From Ruminococcus sp. UBA3665 (lineage in GTDB: Bacteria > Bacillota > Clostridia > Oscillospirales > Ruminococcaceae): a stretch of DNA of 19,716 nucleotides. Location: positions 1 through 19,716 of the forward strand of contig DFJS01000032.1 of the NCBI GenBank assembly GCA_002373165.1, in the 5' to 3' direction. A program made the position numbers and the translations under genes. The notes under the pieces were generated by a model. It was not told the origin of the DNA. It was given only the letters and a program-made list of their open reading frames with translations, and did no database searches. Below, in pieces: positions 7,529-14,719 of the stretch (positions within the stretch are counted from its first letter, which is position 1; the number at the start of each line of letters is the position of its first letter).

Positions 7529-7589
7529 AACAATTCCTCCTTTGAAAATTTTCCGAAAATTGCCGGCTTGTTTCGGATTTGTTTCTATC

Positions 7590-7599
7590 TATATAACAG
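7590..7599 (-). promoter_or_regulatory. Extended -10-like element upstream of the 6749-7528 gene
   Basis: CTGTTATATA on the minus strand, a TGn-type extended -10, lies about 60 bp before the ATG. The same ten bases occur at 11051-11060 upstream of a related gene. No good -35 box is visible, and the call rests on the shared motif. Confidence 0.4.
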
Positions 7600-7663
7600 C
7601 CGAACAGAAAAAATATTGGAAAAAATTCTGAAAATTTTCAGGAGTTTACAAAAAATTCACAAT

Positions 7664-8899
7664 TCAGGCCAATCCGACAATTTTTTTCAGCATTGTGAGA
7701 GAATCATCCGAATCCGGTACGCCGTTCTGATTGAAATCAACATGAGGAATTCTGTCCGGGTTCAGGCTTTCTTTTCCGAGCACTGCCTTATTTATCATGA
7801 TGACATCCAGAATATTTAATTTTTGGTCGCCGTTTGCATCGCCGTCAGAAACAATGGAAAGCATCATAATTGGAATGCCTTTGGAATTCAGGGCGCAGGT
7901 GACAGTATCGCCTGTCTGAACAGAATTGACACTGGGAATATCCGGCATCAGGAATTTCAGATTATCTTTCCGGAATTCCAGATAGTACGGGAGATATAAT
8001 TGATATTCCTGCACAGCATCAGAAACTTTGACATAGGCATAGCTTGCCTTTCCGGTAACAGAGAATTCCGCAGTCGGAGCATCCAGAAGCGAACCGATGA
8101 CGGTCATAGAATGCTGGCGGTCATCCGTACCGGATTCAAACCAGAAATAAAATTCATTGGAACTGTTCCCGTTTGTCTGCCGGATATTTTTTCTCTGTAG
8201 GATATCGCCGAAATGCAGTTCTGTATCGGCAAGGCCGGGCAGGTCTTCCAGAGTGAAATACCAGGGCTGACCGCCTGTCGAAATGGCATAATATTCCGGA
8301 TTTTCGGGATCATCCACGCCGATTACATAGGCATAGGAAATCGTATCCAGTTTCCGGAGAGGCATCAGGAGCGTATCTTCAAACAGAACGCATTCAAAAA
8401 CACAGTCAAGATCGTAATCAGATACAGTAACGCCGTAAGGAAATTCCTGATACTGCTGACAGGTGTATTGCTTATGATTTTCATCTTCAAATACAAATTC
8501 TGTCATCGGGTGTGTATTCTGTTCGGTTGTATTGACTTTGACAAGAGTCAGTTCTGCCGTATCGAACACATCGCTGATATTCTGGGGGATATATTCTGTA
8601 TTTTCGCCGAATTTAATCTGAATCGGCCAGTCATTCCGGATATAATAATCTCCCTGAACGGTAAACATATTTTTTCCGCTGAAATTCCACGAACCGGGAA
8701 CAAGCGAAAAATCAGCCGGAATGTGATGCAGTACGCCGTTGATATGATAATAATATTCGGCACGTTTGTAATATTCATTGATGACAATAAAAAAAGAATC
8801 ATAATCCTGTTCTTCGGCTCTGACGGGGAACGGCATCAGCATATTGACGGAAAAACAGAATACAGTCAGCCACGCGGATAATATATTAGATAATTTCAT
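7664..8899 (-). CDS. Secreted dockerin protein with two copies of the unrecognised beta-rich domain
   Basis: A 411-aa protein with a signal peptide (1-28, ending FPVRA), two consecutive domains of the same type as in the 259-aa neighbour (about 36-182 and 188-348), and a type I dockerin (about 351-411). The domains end in LDCVFECVLFEDTLLMPL (164-181) and GDTVTCALNSKGIPIMML (330-347), which align with the closing block of the neighbour. The protein is rich in Tyr, Asp and Glu. I do not recognise the domain, and no enzyme motif is visible; a substrate-binding or structural role on the cellulosome is inference. The start is supported by AAAAGGAG about 9 nt upstream. Its promoter at 8963-8991 matches consensus. 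The downstream gap to the next gene has only a weak AT-rich inverted repeat, so some read-through is possible. Confidence 0.85.
   Translation of the reverse strand: MKLSNILSAWLTVFCFSVNMLMPFPVRAEEQDYDSFFIVINEYYKRAEYYYHINGVLHHIPADFSLVPGSWNFSGKNMFTVQGDYYIRNDWPIQIKFGENTEYIPQNISDVFDTAELTLVKVNTTEQNTHPMTEFVFEDENHKQYTCQQYQEFPYGVTVSDYDLDCVFECVLFEDTLLMPLRKLDTISYAYVIGVDDPENPEYYAISTGGQPWYFTLEDLPGLADTELHFGDILQRKNIRQTNGNSSNEFYFWFESGTDDRQHSMTVIGSLLDAPTAEFSVTGKASYAYVKVSDAVQEYQLYLPYYLEFRKDNLKFLMPDIPSVNSVQTGDTVTCALNSKGIPIMMLSIVSDGDANGDQKLNILDVIMINKAVLGKESLNPDRIPHVDFNQNGVPDSDDSLTMLKKIVGLA
7676..7759. repeat. 84-bp dockerin-coding direct repeat, copy 2
   Basis: This is the partner of 6761-6844, in the same orientation and offset by 915 bp. 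Recombination between the copies would delete the 259-aa gene and fuse the dockerin of one gene to the other. Confidence 0.8.
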
Positions 8900-8962
8900 A
8901 TAAAAATTCTCCTTTTAGAAAAATAAATTATTTTTATTTAATTATAACATGCTGTTATTTAT

Positions 8963-8991
8963 ATTATAGAAGATCTTCGCCGGAAATGCAA
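8963..8991 (-). promoter_or_regulatory. Sigma-A type promoter of the 7664-8899 gene
   Basis: Minus strand TTGCAT (8991-8986), 17-bp spacer, TATAAT (8968-8963). A second possible extended -10, TGTTATAAT, lies 22 bp further downstream (8952-8944). Confidence 0.75.
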
Positions 8992-9154
8992 TTAGCAGAA
9001 TATCCAAATTTAAACAATTCTGTTTGGCAGAAATCACAGGGATGTTTCTGATTTTTTTCTTGTTCATAAAAGATTTTCAGGTTTGATTCTGTGCTCTCTT
9101 TTTCGACAATTTTCACAAATTACGGATTTTTTTTTAAAAATTTGAAAAAAACAG

Positions 9155-9183
9155 ATGACAAATCTGTACTTTTGTGCTATAAT
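9155..9183 (+). promoter_or_regulatory. Sigma-A type promoter of the VanY-type gene
   Basis: ATGACA (9155-9160), 17-bp spacer, TATAAT (9178-9183). The -35 box is embedded in an inverted repeat ACAGAT-N5-ATCTGT (9151-9167), a possible binding site for a regulator. Confidence 0.75.
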
Positions 9184-9243
9184 AATTATCAGTATGTATT
9201 TTTCATCAGAAACAACCCGCTTTGAAAGAAAGGAATTTTGCCT

Positions 9244-10452
9244 ATGGCACAGCAAACCGCAAAAAAACGCCGCAAGGACAGAGCAAGAACTTCTTTTATG
9301 CTGCTGATGCTGAGTGTGATGCTGGTATTTGCATTCGGTCTGATCATCGGCAAGCAAAATATGAATACTCCCCAGCCCGTAGAGGCAATGCCTCAGCATA
9401 CTGTCGAACAGCAGCCCCAAGAACCTGCTACAGAAGCCGAAACAATTCCGGAAGAAACTGTTCCGGAAACTACTCCGGAATTCCATCAGGCTACCAGCTT
9501 TCAAAGTGCTGAACCGCATGTGTACCTGCGCATCAATCACCAGAAACAGCTGAACCTGATCTGTCAGCCTGATTTCAGCCTTGCCGATGCCATTTATGGT
9601 GTCAGCGATGAAAATATTGCCATGGTGGACGAGTTCGGCATGATTACAGGCGTTTCACGGGGAGAATGCATTGTTTCTGTATTCTGCGGAGCTGAAACTC
9701 TCCGGATTCCCGTTACAGTCCGGGAACTTACCGTGCAGGACGGATGCACTTATGTAGACGGAATTCTGATTGCCAATAAAAGCATCAGCCTGCCGGAAGA
9801 TTATGACCCCGGTATGCTCCCCGAAACTGCCGATGCATTCGCCGAATTGCAGGCCGCTGCCGCAGAACAGGGACTGAATATCTATCAGGGTTCCGGTTAC
9901 AGAAGCTACCAGTATCAGATTTCCTGCTATAACAGTCTGGTGGCCGCTTACGGCGAAGAACAGGCTAACAGAATTTCCGCAAAACCCGGCCATTCTGAAC
10001 ATCAGACAGGCTATACTGTCGACTGCAATACGATTAACGAAAGCTTTATCAATACCCCGGAAGGCCAATGGCTCGACCAGCACTGCCATGAATACGGCTT
10101 TATCATCCGTTACCCCGAAGGCAAAGAAGATATTACAGGCTATGAATACGAATGCTGGCACATCCGCTATGTAGGCGTAGAAGTTGCAACAGAAATCTAT
10201 CAGCAGGGTCTGACGCTGGAAGAATATCTGGATGTTGTTTCTATAGATAACGAAACATCCCCGGCAGAAACATTTCCTGCCGAAGATGTGCCCGGTCAGT
10301 TTCAGGAGGAAGAAATTCCCTATCCGGAAGAAATCACTCCGGATGATGCCTATTATCCGGAAGAAACAACAGTACAGGAAACTGTTCCGGCTGTTCAGGA
10401 AACGCTTCCGGAAGATGCCGAAATTGTGGATGCTCCGCTGGAAGCTCCATAA
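9244..10452 (+). CDS. Membrane-anchored VanY-type D,D-carboxypeptidase
   Basis: A 402-aa protein that should trim the terminal D-Ala from peptidoglycan stem peptides outside the cell. It has a basic N-terminus, one membrane anchor (about 18-37), a Pro/Glu/Thr-rich spacer (about 43-85), a bacterial Ig-like (Big_2) segment near 90-162 with ENIAMVDEFGMITGVSRG, and a VanY peptidase domain (about 190-335). The zinc and catalytic residues are in place: SEHQTGYTVD (H253, D260) and ECWHIRYVG (E303, H306). The family usually has EPWH, so the Pro is replaced by Cys here. The end is a Pro/Glu/Thr-rich tail (about 335-402). ATG 9244 is preferred over TTG 9238 because AAAGGA (9229-9234) is then 9 nt away. 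Its last 58 bp overlap the converging gene at 10395-10982. Confidence 0.92.
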   Translation: MAQQTAKKRRKDRARTSFMLLMLSVMLVFAFGLIIGKQNMNTPQPVEAMPQHTVEQQPQEPATEAETIPEETVPETTPEFHQATSFQSAEPHVYLRINHQKQLNLICQPDFSLADAIYGVSDENIAMVDEFGMITGVSRGECIVSVFCGAETLRIPVTVRELTVQDGCTYVDGILIANKSISLPEDYDPGMLPETADAFAELQAAAAEQGLNIYQGSGYRSYQYQISCYNSLVAAYGEEQANRISAKPGHSEHQTGYTVDCNTINESFINTPEGQWLDQHCHEYGFIIRYPEGKEDITGYEYECWHIRYVGVEVATEIYQQGLTLEEYLDVVSIDNETSPAETFPAEDVPGQFQEEEIPYPEEITPDDAYYPEETTVQETVPAVQETLPEDAEIVDAPLEAP

Positions 10453-10982
10453 GAAGCAGAATTCAGAAAACTCCGCTCTGCCGGGGTTTTCTTGTTTTTC
10501 CGGCTGATTCTGAAACTGATTCTTTTTCTGGGAACAGGCATGACGGGCATTCCGTCAAACAGCAGAAAGTTTACAATATTGCCTTCCGTCACGGCCGACC
10601 AGTTCACGCCCGGCGTGGGATAGCCCTCTGCAACATAGCTTGTGAAAATGACATAATCTTTTCCTGTTTCCGGAGCAGTCAGCAGAACCGTGCCGTAAGC
10701 CGTATGACTGACCAGAAATGCCGCGGTCTGGTTCTGCCGGATGACAGAGCCTTTCTGACAGACCCGGATTCTGCCGTGGCAGATCATGCTGTTTGTTCCG
10801 GCAAGTTCAGTCATTTCCAGCGGTTTTTCTGCCGTTACATGCAGAATATCTCCGACTGAAAGCTTCTGTCCGGGCAGTGCCGACAGAATCTGCTCCGGCA
10901 GATAATAAGAACCCCCCTGAGAATCGGCAATAATATAAGTTCCTGCCCCGGCGGCGGCTGTGACAAATTCATAATGATACAT
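10395..10982 (-). CDS. Hypothetical protein related to the beta-rich domain of the dockerin neighbours, without signal peptide or dockerin
   Basis: A 195-aa frame with a good ribosome binding site (GGGAGAGGA, 6 nt before the ATG). Residues 1-152 resemble the unknown domain of the 6749-7528 and 7664-8899 proteins: an opening YEFV, the block LSVGDILHV (41-49) and the ending GNIVNFLLFDGMPVMPV (134-150). There is no signal peptide, membrane segment or dockerin, so it is probably intracellular, or it has lost its export parts. The last 45 residues are first basic and then Ser/Ala/Gly-rich, and are encoded opposite the terminator and the 3' end of the carboxypeptidase gene. This looks like read-through into antisense sequence after loss of an original stop. 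Function unknown. The codon pattern of the first 150 residues supports a real gene. Confidence 0.65.
   Translation of the reverse strand: MYHYEFVTAAAGAGTYIIADSQGGSYYLPEQILSALPGQKLSVGDILHVTAEKPLEMTELAGTNSMICHGRIRVCQKGSVIRQNQTAAFLVSHTAYGTVLLTAPETGKDYVIFTSYVAEGYPTPGVNWSAVTEGNIVNFLLFDGMPVMPVPRKRISFRISRKNKKTPAERSFLNSASYGASSGASTISASSGSVS
10467..10499 (+). terminator. Probable terminator of the VanY-type gene
   Basis: AAAACTCC (10467-10474) pairs with GGGGTTTT (10483-10490), with one G-U pair and an 8-nt loop, followed by CTTGTTTTT. It lies inside the coding region of the converging gene. On the opposite strand the G-U pair becomes a C-A mismatch, so it works better in the plus direction. Confidence 0.6.
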
Positions 10983-11050
10983 GAAATTCCTCTCCCTTGA
11001 ATAATAATTATAATTTTTTAAATATGCAGAATCATTCGCATTTCTTTATT

Positions 11051-11060
11051 TATATAACAG
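11051..11060 (-). promoter_or_regulatory. Extended -10-like element upstream of the 10395-10982 gene
   Basis: Minus strand CTGTTATATA, identical over ten bases to 7590-7599 and also preceded by T-rich sequence. Another TATAAT occurs nearer the gene (minus strand, about 11013-11008), so the actual start of transcription is uncertain. Confidence 0.4.
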
Positions 11061-11192
11061 TTACGGGAAAGAAAAATCAGAAAAAATTTTTAAAAAGCTC
11101 TGTATTTTGTATCAATGCACAAAAAGAATTATCAAAAATTGTGCATAATGTTGATTTTGCCGCAGACTCTGGAATTTTATATCCGGATATGG

Positions 11193-11198
11193 TATAAT
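11193..11198 (+). promoter_or_regulatory. Extended -10 promoter of the 11238-14659 operon
   Basis: TGGTATAAT with a consensus -10 TATAAT at 11193-11198 and the TGn extension; the -35 region is poor. It lies about 40 bp before the 46-codon gene and is followed by three genes in the same direction up to the terminator at 14661-14697. Confidence 0.65.
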
Positions 11199-11237
11199 AA
11201 AAACAGCTATCTAAAATTCTGAACGGAGGTCTTAATT

Positions 11238-11378
11238 ATGAAAAATTTAGCAAAAACTGTCGGGCTGCTGACAATTTGTCTCAGCGTGTTTTATCTCAGC
11301 TACCGGCTGACAGACAGATATCTGGACAGATTCAGAAGAAATTACATTACGATTGAAAATGAACATATCAGCGTATAA
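11238..11378 (+). CDS. Small membrane peptide (46 aa)
   Basis: A short gene starting at ATG 11238 with an excellent ribosome binding site (GGAGGT, 11225-11230). It codes for a basic start (MKNLAK), one hydrophobic segment (about residues 7-22, TVGLLTICLSVFYLSY) and a charged end rich in Arg and Asp (RLTDRYLDRFRRN). It follows the operon promoter directly and precedes the FAD oxidoreductase by 27 bp, so it is probably co-transcribed. No family is recognised. It may be an assembly or regulatory partner of the membrane glycosyltransferase two genes downstream; that is inference from position only. Confidence 0.7.
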   Translation: MKNLAKTVGLLTICLSVFYLSYRLTDRYLDRFRRNYITIENEHISV

Positions 11379-11405
11379 AAGCGTATTTTTTAAGAAAGGA
11401 ATCTA

Positions 11406-12992
11406 ATGATCATGAAAGAAATTGCCATCATCGGCGCAGGCCCTGCCGGACTGACTGCCGGCTATGAACTGCTGAAACAAAATCCTCAGGAGTATCATGT
11501 CACAATCTATGAAGAATCTGACACGGTAGGAGGTATTTCCAGAACTGTCAAGCACGGCGGAAACAGAATGGATATCGGCGGACACAGATTTTTCTCCAAA
11601 AATAAAGAAGTCATGCAGTGGTGGGAATCTATGATGCCCTTTCAGGGAGAACCCTCTTTTGATGACATCCAGCTGAACAGAGAAAAAAGTCTCGTTCCCG
11701 GCGGTGCCGACCCGGAAACAACTGACAGAGTTATGCTGATCCGGAACAGAGTTTCCAGAATTTATTATAAGCATAAGTTTTTTGATTATCCTGTTTCACT
11801 CAAATGGGATACGATCAAGAATATGGGCTTTGGTACGACTATGGAAGCCGGGTTCAGCTATCTGGGCGCGGCAGCTGTCAAACGGGAAGAAAATTCTCTG
11901 GAAGATTTTTATATCAACCGTTTCGGCAAAAAATTATATTCCATGTTCTTTGAAGGCTATACCACAAAATTATGGGGGCGGCATCCTTCGGAAATTTCTG
12001 CCGACTGGGGCGCACAGCGTGTCAAAGGCCTTTCCATCATGGCAGTCATTCAGGATATGTTCCGCAAAGTAACGGGCATTCAGGATCCCAATAAAAAAGA
12101 AACTTCCCTGATTGAAGAATTTTATTATCCCAAATACGGCCCCGGTCAGCTCTGGGAACTGACGGCGGAAGAATTCCGGAATATGGGCGGCGAAATTGTC
12201 TTCGGCGCAAAAGTATGCGGCGTACAGACAAACGGCGAAAATCTGGCCGAAAGCATCACCTATCGCAAAAACAGGCAGAATTATACTGTCAAGGCCGATA
12301 TTATCATTTCTTCCATGCCCGTGAAAGATCTTGTTGCCGGAATGAATGATGTCCCTGCCTGGGAAGCCGAAATTGCCAAAGGTCTGCCCTATCGTGATTT
12401 TGTTACCATCGGCCTGCTTGTCAACCGGCTGGAACTCAAAAACGAAACCAATATCCCCACACTCGGCAATATTGTGCCGGACTGCTGGATTTATGTACAG
12501 GATACCGGGGTCAGACTCGGCAGAATTCAGATTTTCAATAACTGGTCGCCTTACATGGTGCAGAATCCTGCACAGCAGGTATGGATTGGCCTGGAATATT
12601 TCTGCACGGAAGGCAGCCGCTTCTGGCAGCTGACTGACGAACAGAGCCGTGATATGGCTGTAACCGAACTCCGCAGAATGGGCGTACTCGCTCCGGAAAC
12701 AGAAATTCTGGATTATCACCGCGAACGTGTCAAGAAAGCATATCCTGCTTATTTTGATACTTATGATCATATGGACGATCTGATTGCCTATCTCAGCAAG
12801 TTTGAAAATCTGTACTGTGTCGGCCGCAACGGTCAGCACAGATATAATAATATGGATCATTCTATGCTGACTTCGTTCGAGACTGTCAGAAATATCCTCT
12901 CCGGCAGAACAGATAAAACAAATATCTGGAATGTCAATACAGAAAAAGAATATCACGAAACAAGTCAGGAAACAGAAAAGGACGAAGTATGA
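11406..12992 (+). CDS. FAD-dependent oxidoreductase of the protoporphyrinogen oxidase / UDP-galactopyranose mutase-like group (COG1232 type)
   Basis: A 528-aa cytoplasmic flavoprotein. The N-terminal Rossmann fold shows IIGAGPAGLTAGYELL (about residues 8-23), the acidic strand end IYEESDTVGG and the GGHRFF block (58-63). The C-terminal FAD signature is LYCVGRNGQHRYNNMDHSM. In between is a family motif, TTKLWGRHPSEIS. Such proteins sit in polysaccharide or glycolipid loci in many bacteria and are often annotated as NAD(P)-binding or amine oxidoreductase-like; the substrate is not known here. True Glf enzymes are about 370-390 aa, so this is a longer relative. AAAGGA at 11395-11400 supports ATG 11406; ATG 11412 is possible. 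The stop overlaps the start of the next gene (ATGA), indicating translational coupling. Confidence 0.82.
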   Translation: MIMKEIAIIGAGPAGLTAGYELLKQNPQEYHVTIYEESDTVGGISRTVKHGGNRMDIGGHRFFSKNKEVMQWWESMMPFQGEPSFDDIQLNREKSLVPGGADPETTDRVMLIRNRVSRIYYKHKFFDYPVSLKWDTIKNMGFGTTMEAGFSYLGAAAVKREENSLEDFYINRFGKKLYSMFFEGYTTKLWGRHPSEISADWGAQRVKGLSIMAVIQDMFRKVTGIQDPNKKETSLIEEFYYPKYGPGQLWELTAEEFRNMGGEIVFGAKVCGVQTNGENLAESITYRKNRQNYTVKADIIISSMPVKDLVAGMNDVPAWEAEIAKGLPYRDFVTIGLLVNRLELKNETNIPTLGNIVPDCWIYVQDTGVRLGRIQIFNNWSPYMVQNPAQQVWIGLEYFCTEGSRFWQLTDEQSRDMAVTELRRMGVLAPETEILDYHRERVKKAYPAYFDTYDHMDDLIAYLSKFENLYCVGRNGQHRYNNMDHSMLTSFETVRNILSGRTDKTNIWNVNTEKEYHETSQETEKDEV

Positions 12993-14659
12993 CAGAACAG
13001 CAAACCGAATCTGCCGAACTGACAGAAAAACATGAAAAAAAACGGATTCTTCCGTTTCTGAAAACAGCCGGGAGCGTTTTGCTCCTGCTGTTTTCAGTTA
13101 TTCTTGTAGGATATTATGTTCTGTTTCCGTCCCGTGGTTATTTTCATTCTGATACAACAGATACGATTATGTGGGCGCAGGCTTCTTATGACAGCGGCTC
13201 GCTGTTCAATCCGGATTTTTCCTATGCGTGTCTTCTGCCGTTCGGCACAAGCCTGATTATGACCGCACTGATTCCGCTGACAGGCGTGACAATGACAACG
13301 CATGTTCTGGGAATGCTCTGCTTTGCACTGCTGTACGCCGGAACGATGATTCTGATGCTCCGGCGCATGGGCTGGCACTGGGGCTGGATTTCGCTGACAG
13401 TATTCTGTGAACTGATGATTTGTTCTTCCAGTACCAAATTAAGAGAAATTTTCTGGGGACATACGATTTATTACAGTCTGGGCGTGCTGTTTATTTTTGT
13501 CGGCCTTGCGATGATCTTCCGGCAGATAGATTTCTATGATCGTTCCGCCGCAGTCACGGACGAAGCACAGCTCCGGAAAAATACACTGCATATGATGGCC
13601 GGTATGCTGCTGACCGGCATCTGGTTTTTGCTGACAGGAAGCGATCAGATTACTTCGATTACGATTTTTGCACTGCCCGTCATCGGAGCCGTGTTCTGTG
13701 AACGCTGGTTCGACAGAGAGACGAAAATTTTATCTATGCGGAATTTTTATACTTCTGTTCTTCTGCTTGTGATGATCATCGGCGTAGTGGCCGGTTTTGT
13801 GCTGACTAAGCTTGCCGCCGGAAATATCAGTGCACTGTATGAAGAAGCCTATTCACAGTATTCTGATATGGGTCTGTGGCCGGAAAATTTCAGCAAATTC
13901 CCTATGGCATGGCTTTCTTTGCTGGGTGTGGAAATCAAGGCAAATGAACCGCTGATGAGTCTGAAAAGTGTCGGCGCATTGCTGCGGGTCATCATAGGCA
14001 TACTGCTTTTGCTTCTTCCGGCGGTTGCCCTGCTGTGCTGGAATCAGATTCAGGACAGAAAATTAAAAATTCTGATACTGACTTACTGGTTCATGACTTT
14101 GCTGATTATGATGGGCTATGTAATGGGAAAACTTTCCGCAGCGAACTGGCGGCTGTCGCCGATTGCAGCTATGTCAGCAATTGTTTCCATGGCGTTTCTG
14201 CACTGGGCATCTTCTCAGGCAAACTGGCAGAGAATGGCCGTTCTGCTGGTGATTCCTGTCCTGATTGTGAACGTGCTTCAGGCCGGAACAATTCTTGCCA
14301 TGCCGCCGGATAATACAGCCAGAAATTCGCTTTATGCGCTGGCCGAAAAACTGGAAGAAAATCATCTGACTTATGGATATGCTTCTTTCTGGCAGGCCAA
14401 TGCGCTGACAATTATTTCTGATTCTCAGGTAAAATGCCGGAGCATTGCCATTGAAGAAGGCAGTGCCGTGCTGAGATATTATCAGTGCAATCAGAACTGG
14501 TACAAAGATCAGCCGGATCAGGAAAATTATTTTCTTCTGCTGACGCTTTCCGAAGCGCAGGAACTGAAAAATGCAAACTGCATTCTGCTGACCCATCCGC
14601 ATGAAACGTTTGATTTTATGCAGTACGAAGTCTGGATATTTGAAAAAAATATTTTTTAA
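12989..14659 (+). CDS. Polytopic membrane protein, GT-C-like glycosyltransferase candidate
   Basis: A 556-aa protein with a charged cytoplasmic start (1-22), a first membrane helix (about 24-46), a short outside loop with acidic residues (FHSDTTDTIMWAQ) and then about ten further hydrophobic segments up to residue 430. A soluble C-terminal part (about 440-556) follows. This order, with acidic residues in the first outside loop, is typical of GT-C enzymes, which move sugars from polyprenyl-phosphate carriers onto surface glycans or proteins. The specific family is not clear, so the function is inference. It overlaps the FAD oxidoreductase gene by 4 bp and is the last gene before a strong bidirectional terminator. 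Confidence 0.72.
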   Translation: MTEQQTESAELTEKHEKKRILPFLKTAGSVLLLLFSVILVGYYVLFPSRGYFHSDTTDTIMWAQASYDSGSLFNPDFSYACLLPFGTSLIMTALIPLTGVTMTTHVLGMLCFALLYAGTMILMLRRMGWHWGWISLTVFCELMICSSSTKLREIFWGHTIYYSLGVLFIFVGLAMIFRQIDFYDRSAAVTDEAQLRKNTLHMMAGMLLTGIWFLLTGSDQITSITIFALPVIGAVFCERWFDRETKILSMRNFYTSVLLLVMIIGVVAGFVLTKLAAGNISALYEEAYSQYSDMGLWPENFSKFPMAWLSLLGVEIKANEPLMSLKSVGALLRVIIGILLLLLPAVALLCWNQIQDRKLKILILTYWFMTLLIMMGYVMGKLSAANWRLSPIAAMSAIVSMAFLHWASSQANWQRMAVLLVIPVLIVNVLQAGTILAMPPDNTARNSLYALAEKLEENHLTYGYASFWQANALTIISDSQVKCRSIAIEEGSAVLRYYQCNQNWYKDQPDQENYFLLLTLSEAQELKNANCILLTHPHETFDFMQYEVWIFEKNIF

Positions 14660-14660
14660 A

Positions 14661-14697
14661 AAAAATCCCTGTTCTCAGCATCAGAACAGGGATTTTT
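14661..14697. terminator. Strong bidirectional terminator
   Basis: The 15-nt arms 14661-14675 and 14683-14697 are perfectly complementary (core AATCCCTGTTCT) with a 7-nt loop, with A-tracts and T-tracts on both sides. It ends the glycan operon on the plus strand and the meso-diaminopimelate dehydrogenase gene on the minus strand. Confidence 0.93.
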
Positions 14698-14719
14698 CTT
14701 AACATCCGGGTCAGGAAGA

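Larger units (their letters stand above)
8900..9243. other. Divergent intergenic region with promoters for both flanking genes
   Basis: About 340 bp, AT-rich. The left part holds the promoter of the dockerin gene (8963-8991) and the right part the promoter of the carboxypeptidase (9155-9183). Between them is a small dyad, AAACA-ATTC-TGTTT, at 9012-9025. Nothing that looks like a gene was found. Confidence 0.6.

Noticed and set aside
7615..7645. AT-rich inverted repeat CTGAAAATTTTCAG after the 411-aa dockerin gene as terminator
   Set aside because: The palindrome has no loop and only AT-rich pairs, so it is too weak to call a terminator with confidence, although a T-tract follows on the minus strand.
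10997..11197. Plus-strand open frame of 66 codons in the spacer before the 46-aa gene
   Set aside because: AT-rich Asn/Lys/Phe composition without a ribosome binding site; it covers the upstream region of the minus-strand gene and the operon promoter.
11970..12956. Minus-strand open frame of 328 codons opposite the FAD oxidoreductase
   Set aside because: Antisense to a gene with clear FAD-binding motifs; no domain and no start signals of its own.
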